The translations under genes were made by a program, and so were the position numbers. Positions 41,569 through 50,485 of a stretch of 64,000 nt of DNA are shown piece after piece. The first letter of the stretch is position 1, and every line of letters begins with the position of its first letter. Origin of the DNA: Leeuwenhoekiella sp044542075 (lineage in GTDB: Bacteria; Bacteroidota; Bacteroidia; Flavobacteriales; Flavobacteriaceae); NCBI RefSeq assembly GCF_044542075.1, contig NZ_JBITTU010000001.1, positions 186,001 to 250,000 of the forward strand. Reading direction: 5' to 3'. The notes beneath the pieces were generated by a model. That model saw only the letters and a program-made list of their open reading frames with translations. It was not told the DNA's origin and searched no databases.

Positions 41569-43935
41569 CTATTGTATTTTTGAAACTCTAGATCCTGATT
41601 TCTTATTGTAGACAGCTAATTGTTCTTGTACCTCTGCCTCACTACCTTGAATATGTTTTTTGGTGAATTTTGCTTTTCCATTAACCGTTGAAGTTTCTGT
41701 AATAACAGCGCTTACTAAATCGCTACCCTCATTTTCTACCTTGACTTCAATCTGTATGTTGTTTGTGTTTGCTATTGCATCTTCAGAGTGATTGCCTAAA
41801 ATAGGAGCAATTACCAAACCTACTAAACAGGTCAATTTTATTAAAATATTCATAGAAGGGCCAGATGTATCCTTAAAGGGATCACCTACTGTATCACCCG
41901 TGACTGCTGCTTTATGTGCATCACTACCTTTATAAGACATTTTGCCATCTATCTCTACTCCTGCTTCAAAAGACTTCTTTGCATTATCCCAGGCACCACC
42001 CGCATTGTTTTGAAAAATAGCCCACATTACACCAGATACACATACACCTGCCATATAACCTCCTAATGGTTCAGCTCCAAAAATTAATCCCATTAAAACA
42101 GGAGTAATTATAGTAATTAAACCGGGAAGAATCATTTCACGTAGCGCCGCTTTGGTAGAAATCTCGACGCATTTGCCATATTCTGGCTTTCCTGTACCCT
42201 CTAGAATACCTGGTATTTCTCTAAACTGACGTCGTACTTCCTGTACCATTTCCATCGCTGCTTTACCTACAGATTGCATCGCTAGAGCTGAAAATACAAC
42301 AGGAATCATTCCGCCTACAAAAAGTGCAGCAAGAACATCTGCCTTAAATATATTTATTCCATCAATTCCTGTAAAAGTTACGTATGCTGCAAATAACGCA
42401 AGTGCTGTAAGTGCTGCAGAGGCTATAGCAAAACCTTTACCTACCGCTGCTGTTGTATTACCTACAGAGTCTAAAATATCGGTACGTTCGCGCACGTGAT
42501 CTTCAAGATTACTCATTTCTGCCACACCACCTGCATTGTCTGCTATAGGACCAAATGCATCTATTGCCAGCTGCATTGCTGTAGTCGCCATCATTGCAGA
42601 AGCAGCTAGAGCGACCCCATAAAAGCCCGCTAACTCGTAAGAACCATAAATAGCAGCAGCAAAAAGTAATACTGAAAGAAATGTAGATTTCATACCTACC
42701 GCCAGACCAGCAATGATGTTAGTCGCTGCACCAGTCGAAGAATTTTTGACAATATTCATAACAGGTCCTTTGCCTAAACTGGTATAATGTGCTGTTACTA
42801 CAGAAATTAATGCGCCTACAGCCAGACCTATACACGCCGACCAAAAAACATTTAAAGACGGAATATCTTTATAGCCCTCACCAAAAAAGTGCATAGACAT
42901 AGTTTGAGGAAGCATCCAGTCTATAAGAAAATAACTTGCTACAAGGGTTAAAAGAATTGCGACCCAATTACCCATATCTAAGGCCCGTTGAACCTGCGTT
43001 TCTTTAGCTTCATTATTTTTAATACTTACCAAGAATGTACCTAATATTGACGCTAAAATACCAACTCCCGCAATTACAATAGGAAGCAAAATAGGCCCCA
43101 TATTATTAAAAGCATCAACAAATTGAGTTCCCTGTGACATATCCTGCACGAGATAATTTCCTAGTACCATAGCCGCCAGAACAGTTGCTACATAGCTACC
43201 AAAAAGATCTGCTCCCATACCTGCAACATCTCCTACATTATCACCTACATTATCTGCAATTGTCGCCGGGTTACGTGGGTCATCTTCTGGAATACCGGCC
43301 TCAACTTTACCTACAAGATCTGCTCCTACATCTGCAGCCTTTGTATAAATACCACCACCTACACGCGCAAACAGCGCGATAGATTCTGCTCCTAATGAAA
43401 ACCCGGCTAAGGTTTCAAGAACCACTGTCATCTCCTTATAAAAATTACCCCCTTCAGTGAGAAAGCTTCCCATTAAGAATAAGAAAATTAAACTCAATCC
43501 CAGTACTGCTAATCCCGCAACACCAAGCCCCATAACCGTACCACCACCAAAACTTACTTTCAACGCCTGTGGTAAACTTGTTTTTGCAGCTTCTGCAGTA
43601 CGCGCATTGGCATCAGTAGCGATACGCATTCCTATGTTTCCGGCAAGTGCCGAAAAAAATGCTCCCATTATAAATGCAGGTACAATCATCCAACTTGTGG
43701 TGTCTACTATATACGATATACCGAATAGTAATGCCGAGGCAATAACAACAAATATGAGCAGCAGTCTATATTCTGCAGCTAAAAATGCAAGAGCTCCCTC
43801 CTTAATACTTTTAGAGATGCTTTGCATTTTCTCACTACCTGCAGGTTGTTTTTTAACCCAGGCCATTTTAATAAACATAAAAAGCAGTCCTAAAATTGCC
43901 AATGCAATTGGCACGTAGATAATGTTTGATTCCAT
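41569..43935 (-). CDS. hppA: Ion-translocating membrane pyrophosphatase (K+-dependent type)
   Basis: This 788-residue protein has about 16 membrane helices and hydrolyses pyrophosphate to pump H+ and/or Na+. Substrate-site motifs include VGADLVGKVE and DNVGDNVGDVAG near residue 220, and a second conserved set near residue 670 (TGDTVGDPFKDTSGP). GNTTAAVGKG near residue 490 carries Ala where K+-independent enzymes have Lys, so K+ dependence is expected. After the last helix there is an unusual soluble tail of about 70 residues (IQIEVKVENEGSDLV onward). The transported ion cannot be settled from sequence alone. Confidence 0.94.
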   Translation of the reverse strand: MESNIIYVPIALAILGLLFMFIKMAWVKKQPAGSEKMQSISKSIKEGALAFLAAEYRLLLIFVVIASALLFGISYIVDTTSWMIVPAFIMGAFFSALAGNIGMRIATDANARTAEAAKTSLPQALKVSFGGGTVMGLGVAGLAVLGLSLIFLFLMGSFLTEGGNFYKEMTVVLETLAGFSLGAESIALFARVGGGIYTKAADVGADLVGKVEAGIPEDDPRNPATIADNVGDNVGDVAGMGADLFGSYVATVLAAMVLGNYLVQDMSQGTQFVDAFNNMGPILLPIVIAGVGILASILGTFLVSIKNNEAKETQVQRALDMGNWVAILLTLVASYFLIDWMLPQTMSMHFFGEGYKDIPSLNVFWSACIGLAVGALISVVTAHYTSLGKGPVMNIVKNSSTGAATNIIAGLAVGMKSTFLSVLLFAAAIYGSYELAGFYGVALAASAMMATTAMQLAIDAFGPIADNAGGVAEMSNLEDHVRERTDILDSVGNTTAAVGKGFAIASAALTALALFAAYVTFTGIDGINIFKADVLAALFVGGMIPVVFSALAMQSVGKAAMEMVQEVRRQFREIPGILEGTGKPEYGKCVEISTKAALREMILPGLITIITPVLMGLIFGAEPLGGYMAGVCVSGVMWAIFQNNAGGAWDNAKKSFEAGVEIDGKMSYKGSDAHKAAVTGDTVGDPFKDTSGPSMNILIKLTCLVGLVIAPILGNHSEDAIANTNNIQIEVKVENEGSDLVSAVITETSTVNGKAKFTKKHIQGSEAEVQEQLAVYNKKSGSRVSKIQ

Positions 43936-44027
43936 AAATAAGCTTTTGATTTATAAATAATGTAATGCTAATGTAGCAAAATTGAGATTAATATAAATAA
44001 TTTCATTATTTACCGAGAATATACAAT

Positions 44028-44055
44028 AAAAAAAGACCGCTTATTAGCGGTCTTT
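44028..44055 (-). terminator. Terminator after the soluble pyrophosphatase gene
   Basis: AAAGACCGCT (44032-44041) and AGCGGTCTTT (44046-44055) form a perfect 10-bp stem with a TATT loop. On the minus strand it is followed by a T-run down to 44028. It separates ppa from hppA. Confidence 0.9.
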
Positions 44056-44082
44056 CAAATTACTTAGGATATCGTTGCGATA

Positions 44083-44610
44083 TTAGTCTATGCTCACTTC
44101 TTCTTTAGGAACATCACTATCTGCAAAGCGTTGAATACATTGTACTATAATTTCTTTAGCTTCGTTTACATCACCAAAACCGCCTACATCAACTTTTTTC
44201 TTTTCTAAGTCTTTGTAAACCTGAAAGAAGTGTTCGATTTCTTTAATAAGATGAGGATTTAATTCACTTAGATCTGTAGTACTGCTTGCAATAGGATCAC
44301 TTACAGGAACACAAATAATTTTCTCATCAGGACCTTTTTCATCGGTCATATGGAAAACACCAATTGGCTTCACTTCCATAACACAACCAGGAAAAGTAGG
44401 CTCTGTTACTAACACTAAAACATCTAAAGGATCTCCGTCTAAGGCTAAAGTTTCAGGAATGAAACCATAATCTGCAGGGTACATCATAGATGAAAAAATC
44501 ATACGATCGTAACGTATTTTTTTCAACTTAAAATCATACTCATACTTATTACGACTACCCTTAGGGATTTCGATAAGAACGTCAAATGTTGAAATTTGCT
44601 CTTTTGTCAT
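44083..44610 (-). CDS. ppa: Soluble family I inorganic pyrophosphatase
   Basis: This 175-residue protein has EIPKGSRNKYEYD near residue 13 and the signature DGDPLDVLVL near residue 60, which binds Mg2+ and pyrophosphate. It clears pyrophosphate from biosynthesis, next to a membrane enzyme that recovers energy from the same substrate. The start at 44610 is preferred because an upstream in-frame ATG (44658) lies inside the promoter -7 box. Confidence 0.95.
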   Translation of the reverse strand: MTKEQISTFDVLIEIPKGSRNKYEYDFKLKKIRYDRMIFSSMMYPADYGFIPETLALDGDPLDVLVLVTEPTFPGCVMEVKPIGVFHMTDEKGPDEKIICVPVSDPIASSTTDLSELNPHLIKEIEHFFQVYKDLEKKKVDVGGFGDVNEAKEIIVQCIQRFADSDVPKEEVSID

Positions 44611-44655
44611 GCTATTATATATTTTTTCTATTGTTTTATTACCTGAAATAGGCTG

Positions 44656-44686
44656 CAAAAATAGACCAAATAAGAAGTTAGGACAA
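44656..44686 (-). promoter_or_regulatory. Promoter of ppa
   Basis: On the minus strand there is TTG (44686-44684), 20 bp, then TATTTTTG (44663-44656), a full TAnnTTTG match 45 bp upstream of the ATG. Confidence 0.7.
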
Positions 44687-44777
44687 ACAATTCTTATAAA
44701 AGTAGCACCAGAAGTCGTTGAAGATAGATTTTTTGCCCAAAACTAAAATGCTCTAAATCATATCATTTGTGTGTAAT

Positions 44778-47270
44778 TTAGAATGAGAACTCTAATGCAC
44801 CGGTAACTCCAAACTTTCGAGCATCAGGAACGTCAAGATAATTTCCTCTAAAGTTAAAATCTATACGTAGAATTTTTAGAATGTTTCCTATACCAAAACT
44901 GTATTCATAATACGGCTTGCTGTCTGGCGCTATGTACTGAATATTGGATGCGTTTATACGTTGATTCTCGTCTGAAATTTGACCCCAGGCCCCTCTAAAA
45001 CCTATAATCTCGCGAAGGTTTAATTTTTTTAGAAATGGTACCTTACCAAAAATACGCCCTCCAAAATTATGCTCTAAATGTAGCGTAGCATACGTATCTG
45101 TGACAAACTCGTAATAATTTAACTGTGGAAACGTACCGTAAATAGAAAATAAATTCTGGTTTCCAGGTATAATACTAAGCAGACTCAATGGCACCTCCCC
45201 AAAAGTGGTCCCTGCTTCAATTGTAGAACTAAAAGTTCCTAAACCTCCCATACGCCAAGGCTGTCTGTAAGAAAACTGAAGCTTTTCATAATCGAAATCA
45301 CTATCAAAAAGACCTTCAACTCCTTTAGTATATCCTAAAAACAAGGTAGGAAACCATTCATTACTTGTAGTACGCTCTACCCCATATCCTGCAGTACGTT
45401 TACCGGGTTCAAAAATAGCACTTACCACAAACTCTGTTTGCTTAACATCAGATTCAATAGCAGTTTGGGAGAAATCTGTATAGTAGTCAAGATTAAACGT
45501 AGGAGACGCAGACTCTAAGGTCCTATAAGAGATGTCAGATCTAATAATTAAATTCTTTAAAAACTCTGCTTCAATTGCAAAATTAGCTAGTTTAATACTG
45601 GTTAATTGATCATTATTACCCACAGTTACCAGTGATGAAGAAGCCAGGTTTCTACCTAAAACATCTGTAGAAGTTGTAAGACTTGCTGCAATTTGCTCCA
45701 CATCTTGTCTATACCCTCCTGAAACAATTAATCGTGCTTTACTGTCTAATAATACCTTACCCGAAATACCGAATTTAAATTTATCATCTTTAAAACCATA
45801 AGCTCCAAAACCTTCTAAACGCCAAGGATCATTCTGATCAAAATAGGTACGTGCTCCTAAACGCAGTCGCAACCCTTCTACATCGTTAAAACCAAATGCC
45901 GAAAACACGGGTCCTATATCTAAATTTGCCTGGTCCCATTCATAATAACCACTTACTAAAACAGCACCGGCATCATACAAACGCTGAAATTTAGGCACTT
46001 TTTTTAGTGAGTCTAACATAACATAAACCCCTTTCTCGTCTTTACTTAGTGGCTCCAGACGCTTTTCTTCCCAGAATTCATCGGTTTTTGTATATACATC
46101 TTCATCGTATTTAGTAACCCGCTCTTCGTAGATTTTCTCTTCTAATTTTTTATCAAAAACGTAATTGTCGTAGAGTGTTGTACGCTTTCCATAGATGCCG
46201 CGGCTTCCTTCCTTTTTCCGAATTGAAAAATCTGAAAGAAAATAATCGCGTGTAATTAAAAATACCGAGTCATTAAGTACATCATACTCCTGCTCTATAT
46301 AAATCTCCTTAACCCAGTTAATATTGGCACTTTTATTAACCTGAAGGTTGATTTCTTTAATAGCCCACGTCGTATCATTTACCCAAAAATCTCCTTTAAA
46401 TGTAAGCTCGTTAGAACGTCTTGGATAGTATATGATATTATAACACCATTTATCTTTAATAAATGTACTGTCTGCAAGTACATAATTATAGGTGTCAATA
46501 CCGGTAGTTGATAAGGGGCTTACAAAACTTTTATCAAAGAATTTTAAATAATTATCATATATATTAAACTCATTATAAAGCTCCTGAATAAATGCGATTA
46601 GCGTTTGATTTGTACTAAAACCACTATTGCGATTACCTTCTAACTCCTCTTTTTCTTTACCCAACTCGTTATCACCAAAAACCTTACTACTACGCTCATT
46701 AATGAATATAGGTAGATATGTTTTTCCGGTTATTCTTGAAGTATCCATCTGGTCAAAAATAAACTCCATCTTATTAAAGATTTTACTGTTTATTAAAGCA
46801 CTGTCAATGGTATTTAAGTCAAATTCTACTTTTTCATATTTATCATATTGGTACTGCTTAACATTGCTGAGTCCGTTAGATCGTTTATTCTCCCAGATTT
46901 TTCTTAAAATATCTATTGCCGGGTTGTTCTTTTTAGATTGTTTCCCAGTGTAAATTACCACCTCATTTAAACTTTCGGTTTCTTCACCAAGCGTAATTTC
47001 TAAATCATAATTTACTTTTTTAGGCAATGCTATTTCTTTAGATTGAAAACCAACAAAAGAGACTTTTAAAGCAGTGTATGTCGCGTCTGATTGTATGTAA
47101 AATCTACCATCTTCATTTGTAATGGTACCTTCTGAAGAACCTGCAAAAATAACATTTGCAAAAGGGATAGGATTACCCGCATCGTCATAAACCATACCAC
47201 CTGCTTTAGTTTGACTATGAGTCAACACAGGAATAAGGGCTAGAATTAGTAAGAAAAAAATTCTCTTCAT
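44778..47270 (-). CDS. DUF5686 / carboxypeptidase-like regulatory domain outer-membrane protein
   Basis: This 830-residue protein has a signal peptide (MKRIFFLLILALIPVLTHSQ) and a CarboxypepD regulatory-like domain (about 22-95; MVYDDAGNPIPFANV). The long DUF5686 region follows, ending in an outer-membrane barrel with a terminal aromatic strand (ALEFSF). Function is unknown. It stands alone between the pyrophosphatase genes and pdhB. Confidence 0.85.
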   Translation of the reverse strand: MKRIFFLLILALIPVLTHSQTKAGGMVYDDAGNPIPFANVIFAGSSEGTITNEDGRFYIQSDATYTALKVSFVGFQSKEIALPKKVNYDLEITLGEETESLNEVVIYTGKQSKKNNPAIDILRKIWENKRSNGLSNVKQYQYDKYEKVEFDLNTIDSALINSKIFNKMEFIFDQMDTSRITGKTYLPIFINERSSKVFGDNELGKEKEELEGNRNSGFSTNQTLIAFIQELYNEFNIYDNYLKFFDKSFVSPLSTTGIDTYNYVLADSTFIKDKWCYNIIYYPRRSNELTFKGDFWVNDTTWAIKEINLQVNKSANINWVKEIYIEQEYDVLNDSVFLITRDYFLSDFSIRKKEGSRGIYGKRTTLYDNYVFDKKLEEKIYEERVTKYDEDVYTKTDEFWEEKRLEPLSKDEKGVYVMLDSLKKVPKFQRLYDAGAVLVSGYYEWDQANLDIGPVFSAFGFNDVEGLRLRLGARTYFDQNDPWRLEGFGAYGFKDDKFKFGISGKVLLDSKARLIVSGGYRQDVEQIAASLTTSTDVLGRNLASSSLVTVGNNDQLTSIKLANFAIEAEFLKNLIIRSDISYRTLESASPTFNLDYYTDFSQTAIESDVKQTEFVVSAIFEPGKRTAGYGVERTTSNEWFPTLFLGYTKGVEGLFDSDFDYEKLQFSYRQPWRMGGLGTFSSTIEAGTTFGEVPLSLLSIIPGNQNLFSIYGTFPQLNYYEFVTDTYATLHLEHNFGGRIFGKVPFLKKLNLREIIGFRGAWGQISDENQRINASNIQYIAPDSKPYYEYSFGIGNILKILRIDFNFRGNYLDVPDARKFGVTGALEFSF

Positions 47271-47303
47271 AAATACATTAAGTAGGTCTCTTTGGGGAGC
47301 GTC

Positions 47304-47383
47304 TAACGCTGTTTATATAGCGTTAATTAGTAATACATATACGGTAACTCTTCCGCACAAGTTCTGTTTGTCGTAAAACAGAA
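47304..47383 (-). other. Structured leader of the DUF5686 gene
   Basis: Two hairpins lie in the 5' region: TAACGCT (47304-47310) / AGCGTTA (47319-47325), and TTCTGTTT (47362-47369) / AAACAGAA (47376-47383). Neither has a T-run. They may affect translation or mRNA stability; I recognise no riboswitch class. Confidence 0.35.
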
Positions 47384-47394
47384 ACTTTATTAAC

Positions 47395-47430
47395 AAAAAA
47401 AGCTTCATTAATCGTAGATTAATGAAGCTT
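47395..47430 (-). terminator. Terminator after pdhB
   Basis: AAGCTTCATTAATC (47400-47413) and its perfect complement (47417-47430) form a 14-bp stem with a 3-nt loop. On the minus strand this is followed by T to 47395. It lies 19 bp past the pdhB stop. Confidence 0.92.
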
Positions 47431-47449
47431 CAAAGATAGTTGTAACTAT

Positions 47450-48427
47450 TTACCTGTAAAGTACTTTTTTAACAGCTTTAACAACATCATTGCTGTTAGG
47501 AATCCATTCTTTTAAAAGTCCCGGAGAGTAAGGTGCAGGAGTGTCTGCAGTATTTATTTTTACAATAGGAGCATCTAAATAATCAAATGCCTGCTCCTGT
47601 ACTTGATAGGTAATTTCTGTAGAAACATTTCCAAAAGGCCAAGCCTCTTCAAGAATCACTAATCTATTTGTTTTTTTCACAGATTCTAGAACCGCATTTA
47701 TATCTAATGGTCTTACTGTACGTAAATCTATAATCTCACAAGAAATACTTTCTTTTTCTAATTCGTCTGCAGCTGTATAAGCTTCTTTAATAATTTTACC
47801 AAAAGAAACAATGGTAACATCTGTACCTGCTCTCTTAATGTCGGCTACACCTATTGGGATTAAGTAATCACCCTCTGGCACTTCACCTTTATCACCATAC
47901 ATCTGCTCGCTTTCCATAAAAATAACTGGATCATCGTCACGTATAGCAGCTTTTAAAAGACCTTTTGCGTCTGCAGGGTTAGAAGGTACAATTACCTTTA
48001 AACCAGGAGTATTTGCAAACCAGCTCTCAAATGCTTGTGAGTGTGTTGCTCCTAATTGACCCGCTGAAGCTGTAGGACCTCTAAAAACAATAGGGCAGTT
48101 AAATTGACCACCAGACATCTGGCGTATTTTTGCTGCGTTGTTTATAATCTGGTCAATACCTACTAATGAAAAATTAAACGTCATATATTCTACAATAGGA
48201 CGATTCCCGTTCATCGCACTACCTATGGCAATTCCTGCAAAACCAAGCTCAGAAATTGGAGTGTCAATAACACGTTCTGGACCAAACTCGTCTAGCATAC
48301 CTTTTGAAGCTTTATAAGCCCCATTGTATTCTGCTACTTCTTCACCCATAAGGTAAATTGTGTCGTCCCGACGCATTTCTTCACTCATAGCCTCACAAAT
48401 GGCTTCCCTAAATTGTATTGTTTTCAT
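47450..48427 (-). CDS. pdhB: Pyruvate dehydrogenase E1 component, beta subunit
   Basis: This 325-residue transketolase-type subunit pairs with PdhA to decarboxylate pyruvate with thiamine diphosphate. It has MGEEVAEYNGAYKASKG near residue 27, DTPISELGFAGIAIG near 55 with the ThDP-activating Glu, and GQLGATHSQ near 120. The alpha subunit and E2 genes are not adjacent. The gene is monocistronic with its own terminator. Confidence 0.95.
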   Translation of the reverse strand: MKTIQFREAICEAMSEEMRRDDTIYLMGEEVAEYNGAYKASKGMLDEFGPERVIDTPISELGFAGIAIGSAMNGNRPIVEYMTFNFSLVGIDQIINNAAKIRQMSGGQFNCPIVFRGPTASAGQLGATHSQAFESWFANTPGLKVIVPSNPADAKGLLKAAIRDDDPVIFMESEQMYGDKGEVPEGDYLIPIGVADIKRAGTDVTIVSFGKIIKEAYTAADELEKESISCEIIDLRTVRPLDINAVLESVKKTNRLVILEEAWPFGNVSTEITYQVQEQAFDYLDAPIVKINTADTPAPYSPGLLKEWIPNSNDVVKAVKKVLYR

Positions 48428-48542
48428 ATATTAAAGTGGATGTAGTAATACAGTTAAATCAAGTAAAAATCCCCAAATTTGTAGGGGTAGCAAAAATAGC
48501 AATTAAATCAACCTAAAAGAATTGGATTTAACTAAAATTTGT

Positions 48543-48599
48543 TATGCGCGCATAGTAAATTTCAAATATTAATGCTTAATTTCGTAGCGCAAACGAAAT
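48543..48599. promoter_or_regulatory. Inverted repeats upstream of etfB
   Basis: A 12-bp palindrome TATGCGCGCATA (48543-48554) and ATTTCGT / ACGAAAT with a 7-bp spacer (48579-48585 / 48593-48599) lie in the divergent pdhB-etfB region. Either could bind a regulator. TAATTTCG at 48577-48584 is one mismatch from a -7 box and overlaps the second repeat. Confidence 0.35.
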
Positions 48600-48624
48600 A
48601 GTTACTCTTAAAAGAAAATTATAT

Positions 48625-49371
48625 ATGAAAATATTAGTGTGCATCAGCCACGTACCTGATACGACTTCAAAAATCAACTTTACTGAAAACGACACAAAAT
48701 TTGACACTAACGGTGTTCAATTTGTTATTAATCCTAATGACGAGTTTGGCTTAACACGAGCTATGTGGTTTAAAGAAAAGCAAAATGCAACTGTAGATAT
48801 TGTAAATGTAGGTGGTGCAGAAACAGAGCCTACATTACGTAAGGCGCTTGCTATAGGTGCAGATTCTGCCATACGTATTAACACAGAAGCTCTTGATGGC
48901 TTTCAGGTAGCAAAAGAATTGAGTGTAATTGCTAAAGAAGGTAATTACGATTTAATAATCGCAGGTCGTGAATCTATAGATTACAATGGTGGTATGGTTC
49001 CGGGAATGCTTGCGAGCTTAATTGGGGCAAGTTTTATTAATACATGTATAAGTCTTGAGGTTGATGGAGATTCTGCGACAGCAATACGAGAAATAGATGG
49101 TGGTAAAGAAACAGTTACTGCAAAGTTACCATTAGTAATAGGTGGTCAAAAAGGACTTGTTGAAGAAAGTGATCTACGCATTCCTAATATGCGAGGTATA
49201 ATGATGGCTCGTAAAAAACCATTAGATGTTAAAGAACCACAGGGCGCTTCAACTGAAACTAAAGCGGTTTCGTTTGAGAAACCAGCTCCTAAAGGTGCTG
49301 TAAAATTAATTTCTCCAGACAATTTAGATGAGCTTATAGATTTACTTCACAATGAAGCTAAAGCCATTTAA
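48625..49371 (+). CDS. etfB: Electron transfer flavoprotein, beta subunit
   Basis: This 248-residue ETF beta carries electrons from acyl-CoA dehydrogenases to ETF:quinone oxidoreductase. It has MKILVCISHVPDTT at the start, NPNDEFGLTRAM near residue 37, and the AMP-binding pattern GRESIDYNGGMVPGMLA near 114. It is 61 bp upstream of etfA. Confidence 0.95.
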   Translation: MKILVCISHVPDTTSKINFTENDTKFDTNGVQFVINPNDEFGLTRAMWFKEKQNATVDIVNVGGAETEPTLRKALAIGADSAIRINTEALDGFQVAKELSVIAKEGNYDLIIAGRESIDYNGGMVPGMLASLIGASFINTCISLEVDGDSATAIREIDGGKETVTAKLPLVIGGQKGLVEESDLRIPNMRGIMMARKKPLDVKEPQGASTETKAVSFEKPAPKGAVKLISPDNLDELIDLLHNEAKAI

Positions 49372-49432
49372 TAGTATTCAAAGAATTAAAAACCATTTTT
49401 CCGCTTGCGGAAACTTAAAATTTTAAAGAAAT

Positions 49433-50401
49433 ATGTCAGTTTTAGTATATACAGAATCAGAAGAAGGAAAATTTAAGAAAACCTCTTACGAGGTTGTAAG
49501 TTATGCAAGAGGCATAGCAGATATGATGAATACAACGGTGACTGCGCTGGCTATCAATGCAGAGAATACCTCTGAGCTAGGACTTTATGGTGCTGATAAA
49601 GTCTTACATATAAAGAATGATAAATTAAATTCATTTACTGCCAATGCATATGCAAGTGCAATAACTCAGGCAGTATCTCAAGAAGGTGCAAAAGTTATTG
49701 TTGTTAGCAGCAGTGCAAATGCTAAATATCTTGCGCCAATTCTGGCGATAGATCTTAATGCCGGGTATGCCTCTAATGTGGTTGCATTACCAGAGAGCCA
49801 ATCACCATTTACGGTAAAGCGTACCGCTTTTACAAATAAAGCTTTTAACCATACCGAAATTACTACCGAAATCAAAATCGTAGGTCTTTCAAAAAATAGC
49901 TACGGTTTAAAAGAGTCTCAAAAAGAAGCTGCAGAAGAATCTTTTAATCCACAACTTGACGATTCTCAATTTAATGTTGAAGTAAAGTCTGTAGATAAGG
50001 CAAAAGACAAAGTAACTATTGCAGACGCAGAAGTTGTTGTAAGTGGTGGTCGCGGATTGAAAGGACCAGAAAACTGGGGAATGATTGAAGAAATGGCAGA
50101 TATTTTAGGTGCTGCAACTGCATGCTCTAAACCAGTATCTGATATGGGTTGGAGGCCACACGGTGAGCACGTAGGGCAAACCGGTAAACCTGTAGCCTCT
50201 AATTTATATATTGCCATTGGTATATCTGGAGCGATACAACACCTTGCAGGAATTAATTCTTCTAAGGTAAAAGTTGTTATCAATTCTGACCCAGAAGCTC
50301 CGTTTTTTAAGGCCGCAGACTACGGGATTGTAGGCGATGCTTTTGACATTGTACCACGTCTTAATGAAAAATTAAAAGAGTTTAAAGCTAATAACTCTTA
50401 A
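49433..50401 (+). CDS. etfA: Electron transfer flavoprotein, alpha subunit
   Basis: This 322-residue protein has the C-terminal FAD domain VVSGGRGLKGPENW near residue 202, PVSDMGWRPHGEHVGQTGK near 235 and YIAIGISGAIQHLAG near 261. It forms the FAD-containing heterodimer with EtfB. The operon ends in the terminator at 50417-50470. Confidence 0.95.
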   Translation: MSVLVYTESEEGKFKKTSYEVVSYARGIADMMNTTVTALAINAENTSELGLYGADKVLHIKNDKLNSFTANAYASAITQAVSQEGAKVIVVSSSANAKYLAPILAIDLNAGYASNVVALPESQSPFTVKRTAFTNKAFNHTEITTEIKIVGLSKNSYGLKESQKEAAEESFNPQLDDSQFNVEVKSVDKAKDKVTIADAEVVVSGGRGLKGPENWGMIEEMADILGAATACSKPVSDMGWRPHGEHVGQTGKPVASNLYIAIGISGAIQHLAGINSSKVKVVINSDPEAPFFKAADYGIVGDAFDIVPRLNEKLKEFKANNS

Positions 50402-50416
50402 TTTAGTATTTTCGGC

Positions 50417-50470
50417 TACTCAAAGGGCTGTTTAAATTTGGATACTTGTCCTCTTTTAAACAGCCTTTTT
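50417..50470 (+). terminator. Terminator after etfA with a long loop
   Basis: GCTGTTTAAA and TTTAAACAGC pair over 10 bp, with further G-C/A-T pairs outside, and the 3' arm runs into five T. The loop of about 20 nt contains a TTG that could be the -33 element of the next gene. Confidence 0.8.
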
Positions 50471-50471
50471 A

Positions 50472-50479
50472 TATTTTTG
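50472..50479 (+). promoter_or_regulatory. -7 element of the bifunctional-nuclease-domain gene
   Basis: TATTTTTG is a full TAnnTTTG match ending 6 bp before the ATG at 50486, implying a very short or absent 5' UTR. TTG at 50446-50448 (spacing 23) lies within the etfA terminator loop. Confidence 0.5.
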
Positions 50480-50485
50480 CAACTT

